In this document: piece after piece, positions 1 through 9,016 of the stretch
How positions within the stretch are numbered: the stretch's first letter is position 1
Layout: the number at the start of each line of letters is the position of its first letter
Origin: Sapria himalayana
Lineage: Eukaryota; Streptophyta; Magnoliopsida; Malpighiales; Rafflesiaceae
Assembly (NCBI GenBank): GCA_029783825.1
Contig: JAREIK010012212.1
Coordinates: forward strand, 62,001-126,000
Length of the DNA stretch: 64,000 nt
Direction: 5' to 3'
The notes under the pieces: model-generated
Seen by the model: the letters and a program-made list of their open reading frames with translations, nothing else
The model's database searches: none
What the model was told of the DNA's origin: nothing
Program-made: the position numbers and the translations under genes

Positions 1-1039
1 TATCAAAAAATTATAGATAAACTTTTTAAAAGAAAAAAAAATTTCAGAACCAAAAATTATTATATAATAATATATTTTGCTTTACTTCTGAATCATTCTA
101 GGGTTTGTAATTATATTATAATTGATATCTATCTTATTAATAATAGATTATTAATTTATTTTTTATCATTATTAGAATATTTATCAATAAAATAGTTTAT
201 ATTGAATTTATATGATATATAAATATAATGATTATTATAACTAAATATTGAATTCACTTTTGAAAAAAATTTTAAAATTAATATATTTTCTAAGGTTATA
301 ACCTTTGAAAATATCAAAAAATAATAAAAAATAATTTTTATTTTTTTTATTTTTAAAATAAAACCTATAAACTACTAAATGCATACACAGTTAAATAAGT
401 AAACTTTTAGACCCCTTAATGCCTAAATACAATAACCATTAAACCGATATATAATACATAATAAATAATAAATCATATTTTTATTTTTATTTATTATAAT
501 TTTAAATATTCATTTTAATTATTTATTACGTTATTCTTGTAGAAATATTTATTACAAAATAAATTATGAGTGCGACAAATATAATTTAAATAATTTATTT
601 TTTATGAAATAATATATATACGCATATAAAAGAAGTAAAAATTTAAAAATTTATAATTATTATATAGTAATATATTTTACTTTAATTTTGAATCAATTTG
701 GGTTTTGTAAATATTTTTTAATTAATTTCTATCTTTTTATTAATAGTTTATTAATTTAATTTTTGATCATTATTATAATATGTATCAATAAAATTGTTTA
801 TATTGAATTTATATGATATATAATTATTAATATTATTATAACTAAAATATTATATTTACATTAAAAAAAATTTTAAATATTCTTATATTTTCAAAGGTTA
901 TAACCTATGAAAATGAGAAAAAATTATAATTTTTTTTTATTTTATTGTTTAAATAAAACCTATAAACCACTAAATGCCTAAAAACATAAATCGCTAAATT
1001 TTGAAATGACAAAATATCTAAATACTTAAACCATTAAAC

Positions 1040-1340
1040 TTGTATTCATTAATAATAAATTATAAATTTCATTTTAATTTTTATTCAGTATAATTTAGAA
1101 TTTTTATTTTAAATATTTATCAGTTTATTTTTATAGAAATATTAATTACAAATTGAATTTTTAGTGAGATAGATATAATTAAAATTAAACTGGTATACCC
1201 TAGATAATAATTAATAAATCTCATTTTTTTCATTATAATTTTAAATATTCATTTTAATTATTTATTTGTTTATTTTTATATAAATATTAATTACAAAATA
1301 AATTATGATTTAGACAAATATAATTTATGTAAATTATTTT
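1040..1340 (+). repeat. Internal tandem duplication that makes the long (~740 bp) monomer variant
   Basis: The 3' part of the monomer (from GTATAC through AATCTCATTTT, TTAATTATTTAT and GAGACA-like to TATAATTTA) occurs twice in a row, about 150 bp each, at roughly 1040-1190 and 1190-1340. This explains the 740 bp spacing between the palindromes at 896 and 1636. The same long variant recurs, for example near 9.55-9.84 kb, 45.3-45.6 kb, 46.6-46.9 kb and 56.6-56.9 kb, so it is a fixed member of the higher-order repeat. Confidence 0.65.
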
Positions 1341-4300
1341 TAATCAAAAAATATAGATAAACTTTTTAAAATAAAAAAAAATTACAAAACAAAAAATTAT
1401 TATATAGTAATATATTATGGTTTGCTTATGTATCATTTAATGTTTTGTAATCATATTTTAATTGATATCTATCTTATTAATAATAGATTATTAATTTATT
1501 TTTTGATCATTATTAGAATATTAATCAATAAAATTTATTATATGAATTTATATGATATATAAAAATGATGATTATTATAACTAAATATTGTATTCACTTT
1601 TAAACAAAATTGAAAAATTATTATATTTTCAAATGTTATCACCTTAAAAAATGAGAAAAAAATAATAAAAATAAATTTTATGTTATTTCATTTTTTAAAT
1701 AAAACGTATAGATCATTAAATACTTACTTACTTAAATCAGTAAGCTCATAAATCCCGAAACCCTTAAATACATAAACCTTTTAACAACTATATACTACTT
1801 AATAAATAATAAATCTCATTTTTATTTTTATTTATTATAAATTTAAAAATTAATTTTAATTATTTATAGTTTAATTTTATAGAAAAATTAATTACTAAAT
1901 AAATTTCGAGTGAGAAAAATATTATTTAAATAATTTATTTTAATTAAAAAAAATATAATCTTATAAAAAGATTGAAAATTTTAAAAATTATAAATTATTA
2001 TTTAGTAATATATTTTGTTTTGATTTTGAATCATTTTGTGTTATGTAAATATATTGTAATTAATATTTATATTATTAATAATATTTTATTAATTTAATTA
2101 TTGATCATTATTATAATATCTATCATTAAAATTATTTATATTGAATTTATATGATATATAATTAGTAAGATTAATATAAGTATACGACGTTTTCACATTT
2201 CAAAAAATTTTAAAAATTATTTTATTTTTAAAGATTATAATCTTTGAAAATCAAAAACAATCAAAAAAAGAATTTTAAATTTTTATTATATAAATAAAAC
2301 CTATAAACTAATAAATGCATAAAAACATTAATTGCTAAACACCTAAACGACAAAACTCCTAAATAATCAAACCATTAAACCAGTATACCATATATAATAA
2401 ATCATAAATCTCATTTTAATTTTTATTCATTATAATTTTAAATATTCATTTTAATTATTTATTGGTTTATTTTTTATAGAAATATCAATCACAGAATAAA
2501 TAATGAGTGAGACAAATATAATTTTAATAATTTATTTTCAATAAAAAAAATAAGCTTATATAAAGAAGTAAAAATTTTAAAAAGAAATTATTATTTAATA
2601 ATATATTTTACATTGATTTTGAATCATTATATATAGGTTTTGCAATTATATTTTAATTGCGATCAATCTTATTAAAGATAGTTTATTAATTTATTATTTG
2701 ATCATTTTTATAATATCGAACAATAAAATTACTTATATTCAATTTAAATGTCTTATAATTATTAAGTTATTATAACTAAATATTATATTTACATTTGAAA
2801 AAAATTTAAAAATTATTATATTTTCAAAGGTTATAACCTTCAAAAATTATAAAAAATCACAAAAATAATTTTTTATTATTTTATTACTTAAATAAAACTT
2901 ATAAACCACTAAATGCCTAACATTTAAATCTCTAGACTCCTAAACCCCAAAACCCCCTAAATACTTAAACCATTAAGTATATATAACCTAAATAATAAAT
3001 AATATATCTCATTTTTATTTGTATTCATTATAATTTTAAAAATTCATTTTAATTATTTTTTAGTTTATTTTTATAGAAATATTAATTACAAAAAAAAATA
3101 ATGAGTGAGACAGATATAATTTAAATAAATTATTTTTTATAAAAAAAAAATAAACTTATAAAAGTAAAAAAAATTTCAAAAATTTAAAGTTTTATTTAGT
3201 AATATAATTTACTTTGATTTTGAATTATTTTGGGTTTTGCAAATATATTTTAATTAATATCTATCTTATTAATAATAATTTATTAATTATTAATATTATT
3301 ATAATCTACAACAAATATAATTATTAATATTATTATAACTACGTATTGTATTCATATTTTATAACTATTAAAAAATTATTATATTTTTAAAGGTGATAAC
3401 ATTTGAAAATCACTAAAATTCATAAAAATAAATTTTTTGTTATTTCATTGATTAAATAAAACCTATAAACACCTAAATGTGTAAACATATAAATCAATAA
3501 TATTCTTAACCCCAAAACTACAAAAAAACTTAAACAATTAAATAGTTATACTCTAAATAATAAATCATAAATCTCATTTTTATTAGTAGACATTATAATT
3601 TTAAATATACATTTTAATTATTTATTAGTTTAATTTTATAGAAATATAAATTAAAAAATAAATTATTAGTGAGACAAATATAATTTAATAATTTATTTTT
3701 AATTAAAAAATATATAGTCTTATAAATGGATACAAAATTTAAAATTTTAAAATTAATATTTTGTAAAATATTTCACTTAGATTTTGAGTCATTTTAGGTT
3801 TTGCAAATATATTTTAAACAATATTTATCTTATTAATAATTGGTTATTACTTTTTTATGATCCTTATTATAATTAATATCAATAAAATAGTTTATATTGA
3901 ATTTATATGATATATAATTATTATTATTATTATTGTTATAACTTTATATTATATTCACTTTTAAAAAATAAAATTAAAAATTATTATATTTTCAAAGGTT
4001 ATAACATTCAAAAATGAGAAAAAAATAACAAAAATAAATTTTTTGCTATTTTATATTTTATATAAAACCAATAAACCACTAATGACAAAATACTAAAATG
4101 ACTAAACTCCTAAACCCTGAAGCCCATAAATACTTAAAACATTAATCTCAGTTTTATTAGTTTTCATTATAAGTTTAAATAATTATTTTAATTATTTAAC
4201 AGTTTATTTTTATAGAAATATTAATTACAAAATAAATTATTAGTGCGACATATATAATTTAAATAATTTATTTTTTATCAAGAAAAATGCTCATAAAAAA

Positions 4301-5264
4301 GTCAAAATTTTAAAAATAAAAAAATATTATTTAATAATATATCTTATTTTGATTTTGAATCATTTTAGATTCTACAATTATATTTTAATTTATATCATTC
4401 TTATAAATACATGTTTATTAATTTATTTATTGATTATTATTATAATATTTATCAATAAAATTATTTATAGTGAGTTTACATTATATATAATTATTAAGAT
4501 TATTATTACTAAATATTATATTCACATTTAAAAAAAATTAAAATTATTATATTTTCATAGGTTATTACCTTCAAAAATTGAAAAAAATCAAAAAATTAAA
4601 TTTTTTGTTTTTTCAATTTTTGAAAAAAACTATAAATCACTAAAGGTCTAAACAATTAAATCACTAAACTCCTAAACCACAAAACACCTAAATACTTTAA
4701 CCATTAAACCTATATATACTGAATAATAAATAATAAATCTAAATTTTATTTGTATTCATTATAATTTTAAATATTCATTTTAATTTTTTAGTAGTTTATT
4801 ATTATAGAATTATAAATTATAAAATAAATTATGAGTAAGAAAAATATAATTTAAATAATGTATTTTTTATAAACAAAAATATAAAGTTATAAAAAAAGCA
4901 AAACATTAAAAAAAATTATTATTTAGTAATATATTTTACTTTGATTTGAATAAATTTAGATTTTGCAAATACACTTTAAATAATAACTATTTTATTAATA
5001 GTAAATTATTAATTTATTTTTTGATCATAATTATAATTTCTAGCAAAATAATTATTTATATTGAATTTAAATGAATTATAATTATAAAGATTATTATAAA
5101 TAAATATTATATTTACATTTGAAAAAAATTTAAAAAATATTTTATTTTTAAATGATATAATCTTCAAAAATTAGAAAAAATAACAAAAATAAATTTTTTG
5201 CTATATCATTGTTTAAATAAAACTTATAAACCACTAAATACCTAAACACTTAAACATATAAACT

Positions 5265-5272
5265 CCTAAACA
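5265..5272. repeat. Left target-site duplication of the hAT element (CCTAAACA)
   Basis: CCTAAACA lies immediately before the left terminal repeat and is repeated exactly at 9009-9016 after the right one. Eight bp is the duplication length of hAT transposons. The target lies inside a telomere-like tract of the satellite. Confidence 0.95.
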
Positions 5273-5287
5273 TAGAGGTGTCAAACG
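5273..5287 (+). repeat. Left terminal inverted repeat of the hAT element
   Basis: TAGAGGTGTCAAACG is the exact reverse complement of 8994-9008. Beyond 15 bp the match continues only after a 9 bp offset, through GGGCCGGCCC. Confidence 0.95.
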
Positions 5288-5404
5288 TGCCGGGCCGGGC
5301 CGGCCCGGCACGAGGCACGGCACGGTTCGGCCGTGCCTGGGCCGGCCCGGCACGTTCAAAAACCGTGCCCAGTCCCGTGCCGTGCCCGGGCGAAGCAAAG
5401 CACG

Positions 5405-5490
5405 TGCCGTGCCGTGCCTGGCACCAGCCGTGCCGTGCCTGGCACCAGCCGTGCCGTGCCTGGCACCAGCCGTGCCGTGCCTGGCCCGGC
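5405..5490 (+). repeat. 21 bp tandem repeats in the left subterminal region
   Basis: A 21 bp unit built of GCCGTGCCGTGC plus CTGGCACCA repeats with exact spacing: CTGGCACCAG begins at 5418, 5439 and 5460, and a fourth, altered start (CTGGCCCGGC) is at 5481. Because 21 is a multiple of three, several reading frames stay open across it. That produces spurious repetitive frames on both strands, which are not genes. The CGGCACGG words are also spread through both element ends and are candidate transposase-binding sites. Confidence 0.85.
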
Positions 5491-5609
5491 ACGGCACGCC
5501 GGCACGGGTCCATCCTGTGCCGGTCCCACAGGCACGCGTGGCACTGGTGGCGTGCCACGCGTGCCGTGGCGTGGGTCATGAGTCGTGACCCATCCGGGCC
5601 CCCCCGGTA

Positions 5610-5655
5610 AAAAGACCGCGGGTCGGGTCCAAACAGACCCGACCCGCGGTCTTTT
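5610..5655. repeat. Perfect 20 bp inverted repeat (hairpin) at the inner edge of the left end
   Basis: The left arm 5610-5629 (AAAAGACCGCGGGTCGGGTC) is the exact reverse complement of 5636-5655, separated by a 6 nt loop (CAAACA). It is strongly G+C-rich and would form a stable cruciform or RNA hairpin. It lies between the subterminal repeats and the putative promoter. Its role is unknown. Confidence 0.9.
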
Positions 5656-5899
5656 CTGCCGAAAACCGACTCCACTGACTCAGAACCGAGAAATTCGAAT
5701 TTTCCAACGGAAAAAAAAAATTTCAAACTTTGAGCGAATTTCAACCCTTGGATTCGCCTCCAACGGCTAGGGGGCAGAATCCAACGGTCCTCGTGATTCT
5801 ACCCCTTAAATATATTAAAAAAATTCAAAAAATTAATAAAAAAATAATTTTTTTAAAAAGAAAAAACTTTATTTAGCCTATATAATCTACCCCCCTCCC

Positions 5900-5907
5900 T
5901 ATAAAAT
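5900..5907 (+). promoter_or_regulatory. Candidate TATA box of the transposase gene
   Basis: TATAAAAT follows a C-rich run. CT-rich leader sequence (repeated CTCTCT) starts about 30-40 bp downstream, as in many plant 5' leaders. The leader would then be about 230 nt to the ATG at 6161. A possible short leader intron could run from GTGAGT at 6066 to CTCTCTAG ending at 6138, but nothing proves it. The start site is inferred only. Confidence 0.4.
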
Positions 5908-6160
5908 TTATGTTTTTCAAAAACATAAATCCTCTCAATATTTTCTCTCTCTCACATAAACCGTGCTTCTCTCTCTCGGCCCTCGTGATTTTGATTTCGG
6001 CTTGGATTTTCGTGAAACTCAACTTGAGTTTTGAACATCAAAGCTTCCTGCGGTGCATCTTGCACGTGAGTGACCTCATTGCTTTTACCGGGTAATATAA
6101 TTTACTTTTTTTTCTCTCTCTAAAGCTTCTCTCTCTAGAAAAACTTACGAAAAATAAAAA

Positions 6161-7360
6161 ATGACAAATACACCTAACACATATTTAAATTTGGAAAATG
6201 AAAATGTTAGTGTTACACAAACGTCTGTGGCTCCTGAAACTTTGGTTTCTCCTGTCATCTCATCCCAAAGTTCTAAAAAACAAAAAACTAGAAGGACTTC
6301 TGTAGTTTGGACACATTTTAAAATCATAACACAAGTAGATGTTAGGGGTGAGGAACATGAAATGGCACAGTGCAAATATTGTATGAGACTTTTAACATGC
6401 AAGAGTACATGTGGGACTGGGCACCTAAAGAGGCATGCTGAAATATGCTCCAAAAAACATGGACCGTTAGATCCTAGGCAAACCCAACTAGGCACTACAT
6501 TTTTTGAGACTGGATCGAGTTCAGTCTCAAAGTTTACTCCCTTCGTATACTCCAGCGAGTTGGGTAGGGACGGAATGGCCAGGCTCATCACATTGATGGG
6601 TCTTCCGATCAGATTTTCGGAAGATCCGAGGGTAGTGGGCATCATGCAGACTTATTTTCAGCCATCCTATCGTAGGATTCCTAGGTCCACATCTAGGAGT
6701 GACATACTAAAGATATATAAGTTAGAAAAACAAAAAATAATTAAGGAATTTTTGGCATTTAGTGGAGTGGTGTCCGTGACGTCTGATATATGGACATGTC
6801 ACGATGATTCTTCTTATGCATGTATCACGAGTCATTATGTCGATTCAAACTGGACAATAAATAAAAAAATATTAGGATTCACTGAGATTCTTCATCCTCA
6901 TGATGGCCCGGCCATTTTTGAGTGTATGATGAAAATATTTAGGGAATATAAAATTCAAAATAAAATTTTTAGTGTCACTTTCGATAATGCTGCGAATAAT
7001 GGAGTAGCGATCAATATGTTTGTTAGGAATATTAGAGACGCACCATTAGGAGAGATATTTCATGTCAGATGCATGTGTCATGTTATTAACCTGATAGTTC
7101 AAGCGGGTATGAAGGTGTGTTCCCCCGCGTTGGAAAATATACGCAATGCACTCAAGTATATTCGCACTCCTCGCAGACTACAAGAGTTTGGTAATCTCTG
7201 TTTGTCTGCGAATCTTAAGAAGAAGAAATTCCAATCTGATGTGAGACATCGTTGGAATTACACGTACCTGATGTTGGAATCATGTGTTGGATACGAACAC
7301 GTGATATCCGACTACGTCAATAGTAAGAGTGGCGAACTTATTGTTGACGACACTGACTAG
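6161..7360 (+). CDS. hAT transposase, N-terminal part: BED zinc finger and start of the RNase H-like domain
   Basis: This 399-residue frame begins at the ATG following AAAAATAAAAA, the first ATG in frame with the conserved domains. Residues ~48-97 form a BED-type DNA-binding zinc finger: the aromatic signature W50-H52-F53, then C71 and C74 (CKYC) and H88 and H92 (GHLKRH). A basic stretch, KKQKTRR, at 39-45 could be a nuclear localisation signal. The RNase H-like fold follows: SDIW with D209 as the likely first catalytic Asp, VTFDNAANN with D275 as the second, the family CxxH motif (RCMCHVINL, C304/H307), and RWNYTYLML at 364-372, the usual RWNSTY block. The frame stops at TAG before the remaining catalytic Glu. 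Known family role: cut-and-paste transposition in the nucleus. Inferred: alone this fragment could bind element ends but not cleave. Confidence 0.85.
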   Translation: MTNTPNTYLNLENENVSVTQTSVAPETLVSPVISSQSSKKQKTRRTSVVWTHFKIITQVDVRGEEHEMAQCKYCMRLLTCKSTCGTGHLKRHAEICSKKHGPLDPRQTQLGTTFFETGSSSVSKFTPFVYSSELGRDGMARLITLMGLPIRFSEDPRVVGIMQTYFQPSYRRIPRSTSRSDILKIYKLEKQKIIKEFLAFSGVVSVTSDIWTCHDDSSYACITSHYVDSNWTINKKILGFTEILHPHDGPAIFECMMKIFREYKIQNKIFSVTFDNAANNGVAINMFVRNIRDAPLGEIFHVRCMCHVINLIVQAGMKVCSPALENIRNALKYIRTPRRLQEFGNLCLSANLKKKKFQSDVRHRWNYTYLMLESCVGYEHVISDYVNSKSGELIVDDTD

Positions 7361-7366
7361 GATTCA

Positions 7367-7388
7367 GGAATTTCATTTATGAAATTCC
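7367..7388. repeat. 22 bp near-palindrome inside the transposase gene beside the nonsense codon
   Basis: GGAATTTCAT (7367-7376) and ATGAAATTCC (7379-7388) are exact inverted arms separated by TT. It lies seven bases after the in-frame stop and encodes the residues joining the two halves. It may be chance or a small templated change. Confidence 0.7.
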
Positions 7389-8284
7389 TGAAGATATTTT
7401 ATGACACGACGAACATGTGTTCGTCGGTTTATACGCCCACCACTTGCATTGCACTCCGTTGCATATGCAACATTAGTAGCATGTTTAGGATGTATCGAGC
7501 GGACCCGACGCTCAGCCATATGGTTGCAGAGATGGAGACCAAGTACCTGAAGTACTGGTCCACCATTCCATCTCTTTATTGCCTCGCAGCATGCATGGAC
7601 CCTAGGGCTAAGGTGGAAGGGGTTGAAAACACCCTGACTTTCATTTCCTCGTGCATGAACCTGGTAGAGCCACCTCAAGGGTTCATTTACGAGAAGTTGA
7701 CAGACCTGTTCACATACTACGATACTAGGTATGGTGGTGGTGGTGGTGAGACTGTGAGTACGGACTCTGATACCTTGTTCGGAGATGACGCTTATTCAAT
7801 TAACCTAGCGAGGGGGAAACGTAGGGGTGGACCTTCACATAGGAGCGAGCTGTCTCGGTACTTAGATACCGATTACTGCTCAATCCTATCACCTTATGAC
7901 AATAAGAATCTTGATTTATTACAGTGGTGGAAATCATATGAGTCCGCCTATCCCGTGCTATCTAGGATGGCACGGGATCTACTGACTCCTTCGGTGTCGA
8001 GCATAGCATCGGAGTCTGCTTTTTCTGTTGCAGTGAACGTGATTTCGGATAGGAGATCGAGATTACGTCCAGATATGGTTGAGGCCTTGGCATGTTTGAA
8101 GGATTGGGAGGAATCGAGATTTAGCATCAGTGATCGTGCTGAAGCTGGGACTGTGACAGACACTGCAGTCGCATCCACATCCACTACGATGGTGGAGGAG
8201 CTGATTGCCGATGATGATGACCCATATGATACTGATCTTGATGTTGCGGCTGATGATTCTCATGATAGCCTGCTTGACGATTGA
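7379..8284 (+). CDS. hAT transposase, C-terminal part: third catalytic residue and dimerisation domain
   Basis: This is a 301-residue frame in phase with the upstream part. The ATG at 7379 is an internal Met of the original protein, not a proven start. Numbered from the upstream ATG, it opens with MKFLKIFYDTT (407-417) and continues with YLKYW and the DPRAK motif (~480-484), seen in plant hAT proteins as '...ldPRyK'. A Gly run (GGGGG) and an acidic linker follow. The hAT dimerisation region has LLQWWKSYESAYPVLSRMA, then SSIASESAFS with E618 as the expected catalytic Glu, RRSRLRPDMVEALACLKDW, and an acidic Asp-rich tail. The usual 'GGR' after SAFS is replaced by AVN, a mild departure from the family. 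Translation of this part alone would need re-initiation and is doubtful. Confidence 0.8.
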   Translation: MKFLKIFYDTTNMCSSVYTPTTCIALRCICNISSMFRMYRADPTLSHMVAEMETKYLKYWSTIPSLYCLAACMDPRAKVEGVENTLTFISSCMNLVEPPQGFIYEKLTDLFTYYDTRYGGGGGETVSTDSDTLFGDDAYSINLARGKRRGGPSHRSELSRYLDTDYCSILSPYDNKNLDLLQWWKSYESAYPVLSRMARDLLTPSVSSIASESAFSVAVNVISDRRSRLRPDMVEALACLKDWEESRFSISDRAEAGTVTDTAVASTSTTMVEELIADDDDPYDTDLDVAADDSHDSLLDD

Positions 8285-8744
8285 TGCTCATCTACTCTTG
8301 TTTTTTTATATTTTTTTATTTATTTTATTTATACGCTTTGTTTGTACTTTGTATTATACGTTGTGTTGAAACTTATACTTTTTTTTTCGGAGTATTGGTT
8401 TCAAAAGCATGAATGGTAATTTTTATTTGTGTAGTTTAAATTTTTTTTAATTAAAATTTTTACTAACTTAATGTATTTATTTATTATTTTAAGATTTAAA
8501 TTTTAATTTAAAATTCATTAACTTTAAATTTTATTATTTAATTAATAAATTATAATATTAAAATATGCTAAACTTAATTGAAAAAAAAAATAAATTTTCT
8601 AATTTTTGTTTGTTACATTTAATTTTAAATGTAATATTTTTTACAAAAAATTTTATTTTTTATTTATTACATAAACTCTAAAGTAAGTACATATTAACAG
8701 AAACTTAATAAAAAAATTTAAAAAAAAAAATTTTATAATCTGCC
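8285..8744 (+). other. A+T-rich 3' non-coding part of the hAT element
   Basis: About 460 bp of T- and A-runs between the transposase stop and the G+C-rich right end. It does not follow the satellite order (no palindromic box, no telomere-like tract), so it belongs to the element. It would hold the transposase 3' untranslated region. AATAAA-like words occur (for example near 8541 and 8590), but none can be singled out as the poly(A) signal. Confidence 0.6.
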
Positions 8745-8993
8745 AAGTGCCAAGCACGGGCCGTGCCCGTGCTTGGCTCCCGGGACCCGGACCCCGGTTG
8801 AGCCGGTCCAGGTGACCAGGTCCAGCCATGCGGCTCCCGCCCCGCCCTGCCTACCCTGCCCCTGCCGTGCGCCCGTGCCGCCTGGCCAAGCCAACCATGC
8901 CCGAGCGGGCCGGGCACGGCACGGCACGGCCTTGCCGTGCCCACGGGCCGTGCCGTGCCCGACTTTAAAAAACCGTGCCGTGCTGGGCCGGCC
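8745..8993. repeat. G+C-rich right subterminal region with a 12 bp hairpin
   Basis: It is rich in GCCGTGCC/GGCACGGC words shared with the left end, consistent with subterminal transposase-binding repeats of hAT elements. At its inner edge GCCAAGCACGGG (8749-8760) and CCCGTGCTTGGC (8766-8777) form a perfect 12 bp inverted repeat around a 5 nt loop, in a position matching the 20 bp hairpin on the left. Open frames here are composition artefacts. Confidence 0.75.
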
Positions 8994-9008
8994 CGTTTGA
9001 CACCTCTA
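8994..9008 (-). repeat. Right terminal inverted repeat of the hAT element
   Basis: CGTTTGACACCTCTA is the exact reverse complement of 5273-5287. Confidence 0.95.
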
Positions 9009-9016
9009 CCTAAACA
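9009..9016. repeat. Right target-site duplication of the hAT element (CCTAAACA)
   Basis: An exact copy of 5265-5272. The satellite resumes with CAAAAGCCCCTAAATACT, the same text that follows CCTAAACA in uninterrupted copies at 44701 and 63916. Confidence 0.95.

Larger units (their letters stand above)
1..5272 (+). repeat. A+T-rich satellite array, forward orientation (left arm)
   Basis: This is tandem monomers of mostly 560-600 bp, seen from the recurring palindromic box (core GGTTATAACC or a variant) near 294, 896, 1636, 2232, 2829, 3393, 3999, 4561 and 5153. Each monomer reads in order: A-rich start (ATCAAAAAATATA), a GATTTTGAATCATTTTAGG-like segment, TTGATCATTATTATAATAT, TATATTGAATTTATATGATATATAA, the palindrome, ATAAAACCTATAAACCACTAAATG opening the telomere-like tract, then ATAATAAATCTCATTTT and TAAATTATGAGTGAGACA. 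Adjacent monomers differ clearly, but the same order of variants recurs elsewhere in the window, which indicates higher-order repeats. No gene is seen here; the short open frames start at non-ATG codons and are A+T-rich chance frames. Confidence 0.9.
6161..8284 (+). pseudogene. hAT transposase gene disrupted by one in-frame stop
   Basis: The two open frames 6161-7360 and 7379-8284 are in the same frame, separated only by the TAG at 7358-7360 and six sense codons. The gene is therefore one continuous frame of 707 codons plus the final TGA, with a single nonsense codon at position 400. That length fits full-size plant hAT transposases. The stop stands where family members usually have the Trp of an 'Asp-Trp' pair, eight residues before the Phe-Leu of the FLK-FYD motif (here MKFLKIFYDTT). 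A TGG-to-TAG change is thus the simplest explanation. No frameshift is seen. The truncated product would lack the third catalytic residue and the dimerisation region. Read-through, or an intron hiding the stop, cannot be excluded but has no support in the sequence. Confidence 0.85.
5273..9008 (+). mobile_element. hAT-superfamily DNA transposon, transposase-bearing but with a nonsense mutation
   Basis: The element is 3,736 bp, flanked by the perfect 8 bp duplication CCTAAACA, and ends in 15 bp perfect inverted repeats (TAGAGGTGTCAAACG). A second matching stretch, GGGCCGGCCC, follows the repeat at both ends with a 9 bp offset. The outer ~480 bp on the left and ~260 bp on the right are very G+C-rich and full of CGGCACGG/GCCGTGCC words, in sharp contrast to the A+T-rich satellite host. 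In hAT elements, subterminal repeats of this type are transposase-binding sites; that role is inferred here. One transposase frame runs left to right. Exact duplication and perfect terminal repeats suggest a fairly young insertion. Movement now would need transposase from another copy, because its own gene carries an in-frame stop. Confidence 0.95.

Noticed and set aside
4349..4531. Recurring ~60-residue Ile/Leu/Asn/Tyr-rich frame resembling a membrane peptide (also at 12320, 18748, 32443, 61811, 62405 and others)
   Set aside because: It is the same part of the satellite monomer each time. It starts at non-ATG codons, is not kept open in most monomers, and its residues follow from A+T-rich codons.
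5234..5770. Several overlapping open frames on both strands, repetitive in Ala, Arg, Pro, Gly and Thr
   Set aside because: They come from the G+C-rich 21 bp tandem repeats in the transposon end. The repeat length is a multiple of three, so frames stay open on both strands. No domain is recognisable.
5910..6095. 61-residue frame upstream of the transposase
   Set aside because: Lies in the CT-rich leader between the TATA-like box and the transposase ATG. No family resemblance; at most an upstream open frame.
6145..6645. 166-residue minus-strand frame
   Set aside because: Antisense shadow of the transposase N-terminal coding region.
7373..7678. Minus-strand frame, and others at 7948-8263
   Set aside because: Antisense shadows of the transposase C-terminal coding region.
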